A DNA stretch of 9,979 nt from Halovenus sp. (GTDB taxonomy: Archaea; Halobacteriota; Halobacteria; Halobacteriales; Haloarculaceae): contig PUMG01000202.1 of NCBI GenBank assembly GCA_003551265.1, positions 1 through 9,979 on the forward strand. The letters run 5' to 3'. A program made the translations under genes and the position numbers. Position 1 is the first letter of the stretch; every line of letters starts with the position of its first letter. The notes beneath the pieces are model-generated. The model did no database searches, was not told where the DNA came from, and worked only from the letters and a program-made list of their open reading frames with translations. Of the stretch, positions 5,393-9,979 are shown piece by piece.

Positions 5393-6838
5393 TCACGACC
5401 TCTCGGGACACTCGATAGACGTTGCGAACTCGACAAGTGTGTCTGCTTTCGGAGGCCCACGAACCCGGTACGCCACCTCGTCACACTGGTGAAGGAGTTC
5501 AGGTCCGTTGCTGGTGACGACGACATCCCCCTCGATTTCCTGGATACGTTCGGAACGGAGGACGGACCCCTGAGGTCGCAACAGCGAGGAGTTGTTCTCA
5601 GTGAGCTGGACAGAGAGCGTCGTCCCAGCACTCGTATCCTGATAGGTCAACCGAACCTGATGTTCTCGTTCGTACGTTTTGACAATTGCGTTACTGAGTT
5701 CGTGACCCGCTGGCGGAGTGAGCGTCGACAGGTCGAACGGGACGACGGAATCGGCAGCATGCTGTGTCCTGAACACTTCGGACTCCACGATTGCCGGGCC
5801 GACGCTGTGTGCGTCACCAGGATACAGGGGAGGTGAGTTAGACTCATTTTCCAGTGCTTCGAGGGAACTGGGCTCGTTAGCGTGGAGGCTGGACCCGCTG
5901 TCCTCGTCGAGAGACGGAGTTGGCGGGCGGGGCCCCTCAGAGTGCAGTCCGGGGTGGAGAGACGTGTTAAACTGCACCCGGTTGGCGGCCGAACTGTTGG
6001 ATTCGAATTTATCTTGCACTGACTCGTTGAGGGCCGCCCCGTGTGTCCTCGAATCTGAAACGATGTATCTGCCTGTCGAGTCGAACTCGAATATCTCGTC
6101 GTCGGCGTCGGTGTCGACATCCGAACCGACGGAGAGCTCTTCGTAGGATTTTGTCGCTGTCGCCATCACGCTTCCATCTTCGTCGGTCCACTCGACTTCC
6201 TGTTTGACTGGGTACTCCTGTTCAGTGTCTACCCACCACGTCTCCTCTGTGAGATACCACATTTCCTCTGTGGCCTCGTGCAGTGGCACCTCGTACTCGG
6301 CACTCCCGGCGTCGATGCCGACAGAGAGTGATGCCGTCGTCTCCTCTGGCGGCGTCAGATCGAGTCGGTACGTCTCCTCACCATCGACTGTCTCGGTTCC
6401 ACCGTACTCGACCTGGTAGTGCTCTAGCACTTCGTCCGGAGGAACTCCGATTGTCTGGAGTGCATCGAACCACACTCGACTCAGCGTCTCGTCTCTGATG
6501 ATGGTTCCGGTACTGACATCATATCGCCACCCTGTCGATTCGTTGAACCCAACCTGCTGGCGGTTGTTGTACTCTGTCGAATCAAGAACCTCGAGATATC
6601 CTTTGTGTGGCGGACGCTCGTGAACTGCGAGTGTCTGTGCTATCGTCTCATCTGGACGAACAATCTCTTTCGTCTGTATCGCTTCGATGGGCTCAGTTTC
6701 CATCGAATCAACCGTCTGCGCAAGCAACTCCTCCGGGTCCGGTTCGCCACTCGTCACTGTCGTCGCTGCGCCTGCAGAGAGTACAGCGAGTATCACGACG
6801 AGCGTCACGGCAGTGACGAGACGACTCCGGTCTCTCAT
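5393..6838 (-). CDS. Secreted LolA-like / DUF4367-like protein
   Basis: A 481-aa exported protein. A Sec-type signal (basic MRDRSR, hydrophobic 8-20, small residues AGAAT) lacks a lipobox Cys, so it is secreted or held by its signal anchor rather than being a lipoprotein. Residues about 33-262 resemble the LolA/LppX-like beta fold seen in many haloarchaeal surface proteins (ELLAQTVDSM..., strand pairs such as GYLEVLDSTEYNNRQQVGF). Residues about 264-350 are a Ser/Pro/Asn-rich linker. About 360-476 resembles DUF4367 (PFDL...PPAG, HQVRLTYQD, VAYRVRG, final helix LVEFATSI). At least six N-glycosylation sequons are present (for example N99, N271, N281, N291, N331, N417), fitting a cell-surface location. 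Only two cysteines exist, C452 and C477, possibly a disulfide. Domain assignments are from pattern memory. It is the first gene of a pair with the membrane protein. Confidence 0.75.
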   Translation of the reverse strand: MRDRSRLVTAVTLVVILAVLSAGAATTVTSGEPDPEELLAQTVDSMETEPIEAIQTKEIVRPDETIAQTLAVHERPPHKGYLEVLDSTEYNNRQQVGFNESTGWRYDVSTGTIIRDETLSRVWFDALQTIGVPPDEVLEHYQVEYGGTETVDGEETYRLDLTPPEETTASLSVGIDAGSAEYEVPLHEATEEMWYLTEETWWVDTEQEYPVKQEVEWTDEDGSVMATATKSYEELSVGSDVDTDADDEIFEFDSTGRYIVSDSRTHGAALNESVQDKFESNSSAANRVQFNTSLHPGLHSEGPRPPTPSLDEDSGSSLHANEPSSLEALENESNSPPLYPGDAHSVGPAIVESEVFRTQHAADSVVPFDLSTLTPPAGHELSNAIVKTYEREHQVRLTYQDTSAGTTLSVQLTENNSSLLRPQGSVLRSERIQEIEGDVVVTSNGPELLHQCDEVAYRVRGPPKADTLVEFATSIECPERS

Positions 6839-6863
6839 CCTCTGTGTATGATACCCAATGCCT

Positions 6864-6872
6864 CACATAAAG
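6864..6872 (-). promoter_or_regulatory. TATA box of the secreted-protein operon
   Basis: On the minus strand CTTTATGTG is centred about 30 bases before the ATG at 6838, predicting a leader of at most a few bases. It is the obvious promoter of the two-gene unit running from 6838 to 4517. Confidence 0.5.
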
Positions 6873-7058
6873 CATTTCGGTGAGGCTGTATTAACAACAC
6901 ATAGTTGATTCACAATCTCTGAGAGGACGGACGTGTGGAGGCGGACTCGAACCGGTGAGACGGTGAGCAATCTCGCGACGTGTTCACGACCACGTTCACT
7001 TTCACCTCGCCCGGATGGCAAGCGTTGACGGTCGCAGCACTCGACTCCTGTGTGTAGC
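6873..7058. other. Divergent intergenic region with short direct repeats
   Basis: Together with the promoter at 6864-6872 this forms the 220-base spacer between divergent genes. It contains a tandem direct repeat CGGTGAG at 6953-6959 and 6961-6967, a related pair around 6979-6999 (GTGTTCAC and ACGTTCAC), and a plus-strand AT-rich element TATTAAC at 6889-6895. I find no good TATA box at the expected distance before the ATG at 7059. The Bles03-like gene may therefore be read from the distant 6889 element with a leader of about 140 bases, or from a promoter I cannot recognise. No gene is supported here. Confidence 0.35.
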
Positions 7059-7598
7059 ATGCAATCTCCAACAGAAATTACAGACAGCGAGACGTTCTGG
7101 ATACGAAGTCGAGACGTCAGTGACTCACCAGACGTTGCAAGCGAGGAGTACTACGACACCTACGCGGTGTCCCGACCTGAACACGTGACAGCAGAAGACC
7201 TGCCGCCAACAGACAGCAACGCAGTTCGTGCTATCGACCGAGAAGCCCTGGAACAACAGAAACTCATCGGCAAGTGGCAACTTACCGGTTCGAGCGAACA
7301 TATCGAATCACTCTGGCCCGACCTTCTTGCAGACGTCGAAGCCCAGACGCTGTGGGCAGCGAAGGTGATGACACAGACCGGGTATGAGGAACTTCCCTAC
7401 GACGACTACATGATTGTCGTCTACACGCCGAATTACTTCGAGACACACGACGTGTTCCGCGTGCGTGAGCACCTGCGAGAGGTTCACGACGTGAGCCACA
7501 CGCTGTACTACAAGCCAGATATCTACACAGCAATGGTAGTTGTCGCGGAAACTGCCGAGGAGTTCGGACTGACGGCCCCAGCACGGTACATCGAGTGA
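7059..7598 (+). CDS. DUF1917 / Bles03 family protein
   Basis: A 179-aa soluble protein matching, by motif memory, the Bles03 (C11orf68, UPF0696/DUF1917) family. Haloarchaeal members are sometimes labelled putative phosphothreonine lyase domain proteins. Visible hallmarks are GKW at 71-73, AKV at 101-103, IVVYTPNY at 119-126, a basic helix DVFRVREHLRE at 131-141 and LYYKPD at 149-154. The mammalian structure has an eIF4E-like fold, with no confirmed activity that I know of. Residues 1-60 precede the family core and contain TFWIRSRDV (12-20). The start at ATG 7059 is preferred over the in-frame GTG at 7050. It stands alone and converges on the zinc-finger gene, 40 bases away. I would not assign a reaction: the lyase label is inherited annotation rather than something the sequence proves. 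Confidence 0.75.
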   Translation: MQSPTEITDSETFWIRSRDVSDSPDVASEEYYDTYAVSRPEHVTAEDLPPTDSNAVRAIDREALEQQKLIGKWQLTGSSEHIESLWPDLLADVEAQTLWAAKVMTQTGYEELPYDDYMIVVYTPNYFETHDVFRVREHLREVHDVSHTLYYKPDIYTAMVVVAETAEEFGLTAPARYIE

Positions 7599-7638
7599 GA
7601 GAGGTATTCGTCGCTGTGAGCAGGATGAACAGCCCGTA

Positions 7639-7929
7639 TCACTCGTCGAGTCGGTCGACGACCTCACGGATATCGGCAACCTCTTCGACTGCTTCTTTGA
7701 TTTTCTCCCGGCGACGGATGTCCGCCGAGGAGGCATCGTAGGCACGGACGTACTCCGCGCGGGAGTGCTCGTCGAACGCGTGGCGGATAGCGAAATACCC
7801 GTCGGGAACGACAGCGCCACACACCTTGCACTGGACGCGGTCGTGCTCTGTGGCCTGATGGACCATCAGGTCCTCTACCCGGTCGAACGTCGCATCATCC
7901 CCCTCGATTGCACACTTCCAGCGTGGCAT
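7639..7929 (-). CDS. Small haloarchaeal C2H2-like zinc-finger protein
   Basis: A 96-aa protein with one complete classical finger pattern, C34-xx-C37-x12-H50-x4-H55 (QCKVCGAVVPDGYFAIRHAFDEH). It is preceded by a degenerate one in which C6 and the H24/H29 pair are present but the second Cys position is Glu or Gly. Residues 66-96 form a charged helix (SSADIRRREKIKEAVEEVADIREVVDRL) that could mediate dimerisation. It is consistent with a conserved haloarchaeal DUF family of small zinc-finger proteins (I think DUF7565) of unknown role, possibly DNA, RNA or protein binding. The ATG at 7929 is supported by an AT-rich TATA box 28 bases upstream. It is monocistronic, between the convergent Bles03-like gene and the FAH gene that ends about 50 bases upstream. 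Confidence 0.8.
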   Translation of the reverse strand: MPRWKCAIEGDDATFDRVEDLMVHQATEHDRVQCKVCGAVVPDGYFAIRHAFDEHSRAEYVRAYDASSADIRRREKIKEAVEEVADIREVVDRLDE

Positions 7930-7952
7930 TGCTACTTCAGACAGACCGCGAG

Positions 7953-7961
7953 ATAATAAAA
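7953..7961 (-). promoter_or_regulatory. TATA box of the zinc-finger gene
   Basis: On the minus strand this reads TTTTATTAT, the most A+T-rich short stretch nearby, centred 28 bases before the ATG at 7929. It predicts a leaderless mRNA. It lies in the short gap after the FAH-family gene, so the zinc-finger gene is probably transcribed independently of it. Confidence 0.6.
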
Positions 7962-7979
7962 CCGGTCTTCACGCACCTG

Positions 7980-8705
7980 TCAGGTTGACGCCGTCTCACT
8001 GACCGTGTTCGTCAGCGTCCCGACCCCATCGTAGGTGATCTCGATTTCGTCGCCAGGTTCGATGAGACCAGGGTTGGCCGGACTGCCGAACGCGACGACG
8101 TCACCGGGTTCGAACGTGAACCGCTGGGAGAGGTACGAGACAATCTCGGCGCAGTCGAAAAGCATCTGTTCGGTGTTCGCTTCCTGTCGTCGCTCGCCGT
8201 TTATGTCCGTGTGCATGTCGATGGCCGTGGGGTCGAGATCAGTCTCCAGCCACGGCCCGAGGGGAGCAGAGCAGTCGAACGCTTTTCGAGCGGGGAGGTT
8301 CTGCTGGTCCAGCGCGTCGAGATCGTTCATAATCGTGTACCCTCGAACAGCCGAGAGGGCGTCCTCCGGGTCGAGGTTGCGACAGCGCCTGTCGATGACT
8401 GCAGCCAGTTCTCCGGCGTAGGTGAACTCCTCGGTGAACGACGGATAGGGAACTGCCTGTCCGTGTGCGAGCAGTGAGGCAGGAGGTTTGATGAAAAAGG
8501 AGGGTTCGTCGGGACGCTCGTAGGCCATCTGTTCGAGCGTCTCAGCGTAGTTGCGGCCGACGCAGTACAACGCCGTCGGGTCACATGGAGGCAGCAATCG
8601 ACCGTCGATACCGACCTCGTACGTCCCGTCGTCCGTGTCGACGGTTCCATTCTCGTATCGTCCGGTGACGGGACCCTCCGGGGTCAGGAGTCGTGCAATA
8701 CGCAT
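7980..8705 (-). CDS. Fumarylacetoacetate hydrolase (FAH) family protein
   Basis: A 241-aa FAH-fold enzyme. Family members hydrolyse or decarboxylate acyl-pyruvate-type intermediates or hydrate 2-oxopentenoates, often at the end of aromatic-ring cleavage. Signatures are YCVGRNYAE (47-55), FFIKPPASLLAHG (70-82), YAGELAAVI (96-104), GYTIMNDLDALDQQ (122-135), K141-AFD, GPW (150-152), and a C-terminal GDVVAFGSPAN (201-211) followed by the PGDEIEITYDGVGTLTN strand pair. Of the usual ExE...D metal triad, E99 and D128 are present, but the first Glu is A97, and the common TARD segment reads DALD. I recall similar variation in haloarchaeal homologues but cannot confirm it. It lies divergent to the EthD-ThDP genes, with an 87-base shared promoter region. 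Substrate unknown. Confidence 0.88.
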   Translation of the reverse strand: MRIARLLTPEGPVTGRYENGTVDTDDGTYEVGIDGRLLPPCDPTALYCVGRNYAETLEQMAYERPDEPSFFIKPPASLLAHGQAVPYPSFTEEFTYAGELAAVIDRRCRNLDPEDALSAVRGYTIMNDLDALDQQNLPARKAFDCSAPLGPWLETDLDPTAIDMHTDINGERRQEANTEQMLFDCAEIVSYLSQRFTFEPGDVVAFGSPANPGLIEPGDEIEITYDGVGTLTNTVSETAST

Positions 8706-8727
8706 GGACGAGTGCTCGCGCCCGATT

Positions 8728-8736
8728 CAGAAAAGG
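8728..8736 (-). promoter_or_regulatory. TATA-like box of the FAH gene
   Basis: Read on the minus strand as CCTTTTCTG, centred about 27 bases before the ATG at 8705, giving a leaderless transcript. It lies in the 87-base divergent region shared with the EthD gene. Confidence 0.45.
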
Positions 8737-8758
8737 CTGCCGAGACAGCGAACATCGG

Positions 8759-8768
8759 TACAACAAAG
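8759..8768 (+). promoter_or_regulatory. Weak TATA-like element of the EthD-ThDP operon
   Basis: TACAACAAAG is centred about 29 bases before the ATG at 8793. It is A-rich rather than a good TATA match, but it is the only AT-rich stretch at the right distance. A direct repeat GACAGCG (8744-8750 and 8771-8777) flanks it and could be a regulator site. Confidence 0.3.
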
Positions 8769-8792
8769 TCGACAGCGCGAGAGAGTAGCCGT

Positions 8793-9113
8793 ATGGTAAA
8801 GATAGTCGAGTTTCTCCACCGGAAAGAGGAGTACAGCCACGAAGCGTTCGTCGAGCGCTGGCAGGGAGACCACGCCGACATCGCCGAGCAGTTGCCCGGA
8901 CTGACGTACTACAGCACGTCGACGCCGACTGACCCCGAGAAGGCCGACTACGACGGCGTTCTCGAACTCGGCTTCGAGGACATGGGCGCGCTCGCGTCTG
9001 CGTTCGAGTCCGAGGTCGGACAGGAGCTGCAGGCTGACGCTGCGGAGTTCGTCGACCTCGGAGCTGGTCCGCGCATGATTGTCGAGGAGACGGTCCACGT
9101 CGACGACGAATGA
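8793..9113 (+). CDS. EthD-domain (dimeric alpha-beta barrel) protein
   Basis: A 106-aa ferredoxin-like alpha+beta barrel protein of the EthD type. The N-terminal strand MVKIVEFLHRK, helix SHEAFVERWQGDHADIAEQLPGL (15-37) with the family W23 and H27, the strand LTYYSTST, the motif YDGVLELGFEDMGALASAF (53-71) and the final strand RMIVEETVHV (94-103) follow the domain order. EthD-type proteins include accessory proteins of ether degradation and decarboxylases or lactonizing enzymes for cyclic compounds; the function here is open. The frame extends back to 8712, but the extra 27 residues include the promoter region, so ATG 8793 is preferred. It overlaps the following ThDP-enzyme gene at ATGA (9110-9113), a strong sign of a common operon and linked function. 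Confidence 0.8.
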   Translation: MVKIVEFLHRKEEYSHEAFVERWQGDHADIAEQLPGLTYYSTSTPTDPEKADYDGVLELGFEDMGALASAFESEVGQELQADAAEFVDLGAGPRMIVEETVHVDDE

Positions 9114-9979
9114 TGACGACAGCAGCGGCACTCGTCGAGACGCTCGAAGAGCTAGACGTCGAGTTCGTCTTCGGATATCCCGGTGGTCGAGTCATCGAAC
9201 TACTGGAGTACCTTCCGGAGTCGGACGTCGACGTCGTCAGACCCCGGGACGAGCGCGAGGCGAGCGTGATGGCCGAGATGTACGGACGATTGACCGGTAA
9301 CCCGGGCGTTCTGACCGGACAGGGACCGTGGATTGGCAGCCTTGGTATGATGGGCCAGATGGAAGCGCGACTCTCGTCCTCACCGATGGTCGTCCTGACC
9401 GAGGCCTCCGAGCGAGGCGAGTACTCGACGCTCGCGCCGTATCAGCAGGCGCGGGGAGACTACGGAGGATTCAGCCTGCCGAGCATCCTCGACGGCGTCA
9501 CGAAAGAGTGGTGGTTTCCACGCACACCGACCGAAACCCTGCGTTCTACCCAGCTGGCGTTCAAACACGCAGTCGCCGGACGCCCCGGTCCGACAGCAGT
9601 CATCCTCGACGGAGACGCAATTACCTCGGAGGTCCCCGAAGAGACGATACCACCGACGTGGGACGCAGTCGAGCAGACCCGGACGTGGGATAGTACACCG
9701 ACTGGAGCCGACGTCGAAGCCGGTGCTGAGGCACTCACTGAGGCACAGCGACCAGTTATTATCGCCGGAAACGGCGTGCACGCCGCACAGGCGTACGATG
9801 AACTGGCCGCAGTCGCCGACGCCTACGACTGTGCTGTCGCCACCTCGTATCTCGGCAAGTCGACGTATCCAGAGACCGACGAGCGGGCGGTTGGTGTCGT
9901 CGGGTCGTTCGGTCACGAGGGCGCGAACCAGGTCGTGAGCGAGGCAGACGTGTTGTTCGTCGTCGGCTGTCGACTCAAC
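9110..9979 (+). CDS. Thiamine-diphosphate enzyme, acetolactate-synthase-like (partial, runs off window)
   Basis: An open frame of 290 codons with no stop continues past the right edge; full-length members are about 550 aa, so roughly half is visible. The PYR domain (1-about 168) starts TAAALVETLEELDVEFVFGYPGG (4-26), the standard opening of ThDP enzymes. RPRDEREASVMAEMYGRLTG (44-63) supplies the cofactor-activating Glu48, and AGRPGPTAVILDGD (156-169) ends the domain. The central domain begins near 183, with RPVIIAGNGVHAA and later VVGSFGHEGAN and ADVLFVVGCRL. The usual GPGATN block is instead GQGPWIGSLGMMGQMEA (70-86), and the following ITG is LTEAS, so it is unlikely to be a housekeeping acetolactate synthase. 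The Met pair at 9110/9113 is ambiguous; the ATGA overlap favours 9110. Its neighbours suggest a catabolic decarboxylase or C-C lyase. Confidence 0.85.
   Translation, partial: MMTTAAALVETLEELDVEFVFGYPGGRVIELLEYLPESDVDVVRPRDEREASVMAEMYGRLTGNPGVLTGQGPWIGSLGMMGQMEARLSSSPMVVLTEASERGEYSTLAPYQQARGDYGGFSLPSILDGVTKEWWFPRTPTETLRSTQLAFKHAVAGRPGPTAVILDGDAITSEVPEETIPPTWDAVEQTRTWDSTPTGADVEAGAEALTEAQRPVIIAGNGVHAAQAYDELAAVADAYDCAVATSYLGKSTYPETDERAVGVVGSFGHEGANQVVSEADVLFVVGCRLN

Noticed and set aside
5363..6146. Long plus-strand frames opposite the secreted-protein gene.
   Set aside because: They are antisense shadows. The minus-strand protein has a signal peptide, domain pattern, sequons and acidic composition, whereas the plus frames are Ser/Arg-rich with no family features.
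6939..6955. Reverse complement of GGACTCGAACC resembles a tRNA T-loop (GGTTCGAGTCC) on the minus strand.
   Set aside because: Only three of five T-stem pairs form, no matching 5' acceptor strand is found at tRNA distance, and no D-arm or anticodon arm is seen, so neither a tRNA nor a convincing att-site remnant is supported.
6863..7060. 65-codon minus-strand frame filling the divergent spacer.
   Set aside because: It overlaps the promoter of the secreted-protein operon and has no recognisable family or start signal, and its basic/Cys composition is unlike a haloarchaeal protein.
8581..9195. 204-codon minus-strand frame across the FAH/EthD promoter region.
   Set aside because: Arg/Ser-rich shadow that overlaps three well-supported genes and the divergent promoter.
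1..9979. Possible mobile element, CRISPR array, toxin-antitoxin or defence island.
   Set aside because: No transposase or integrase motifs, no regularly spaced repeats, no terminal inverted repeats with target duplications and no known defence domains are visible; the genes are mostly core haloarchaeal.

Overview
The window looks like a haloarchaeal chromosome segment (class Halobacteria). The predicted proteins are strongly acidic (Asp/Glu-rich), GC is moderately high by eye, many genes overlap by 1-4 bases or abut, and several genes have TATA-like boxes about 27-31 bases before the start codon, as expected for leaderless or near-leaderless archaeal mRNAs. The archaeal information-processing genes (eL43, Rpo12/RpoP, the KEOPS subunit Pcc1, prefoldin beta) settle the domain. 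I cannot name the genus.

Layout. Positions 178-1085 hold a two-gene unit: the PLP-synthase glutaminase pdxT and the histidine-pathway enzyme hisE, overlapping at ATGA. A 255-base spacer follows (1086-1340) with inverted repeats and a promoter. Positions 1341-2666 are a compact housekeeping operon: ribosomal protein eL43 (L37Ae) lacking all four zinc-ribbon cysteines, rpoP, pcc1 (apparent TTG start inside rpoP), prefoldin beta and a DUF3194 protein. Positions 2756-3942 carry a bifunctional-nuclease-domain (DUF151) protein and a HAD hydrolase, overlapping by one base. A perfect 7-bp inverted repeat and a promoter lead into an ArsR-like winged-helix protein with a hydrophobic tail (4019-4480).

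Convergent to it on the minus strand is a two-gene unit, read from 6838 down to 4517: a secreted, sequon-rich LolA-like/DUF4367-like protein, then a multi-spanning membrane protein with an N-terminal CxCxxC motif. A 220-base divergent spacer separates these from a Bles03/DUF1917-family gene (7059-7598), which converges on a small C2H2-like zinc-finger gene (7639-7929, minus).

The right end looks catabolic. A fumarylacetoacetate-hydrolase-family gene (7980-8705, minus) is divergent from an EthD-like gene (8793-9113), which overlaps at ATGA the start of a thiamine-diphosphate enzyme of the acetolactate-synthase fold that runs off the window (9110-9979).

Most of the window is ordinary core haloarchaeal genome. 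I see no mobile element, CRISPR array, tRNA/rRNA gene or recognisable defence system. The points most worth following are the cysteine-free eL43, the FAH/EthD/ThDP locus, the secreted-plus-membrane pair, and the putative membrane-associated regulator with an inverted repeat at its promoter.
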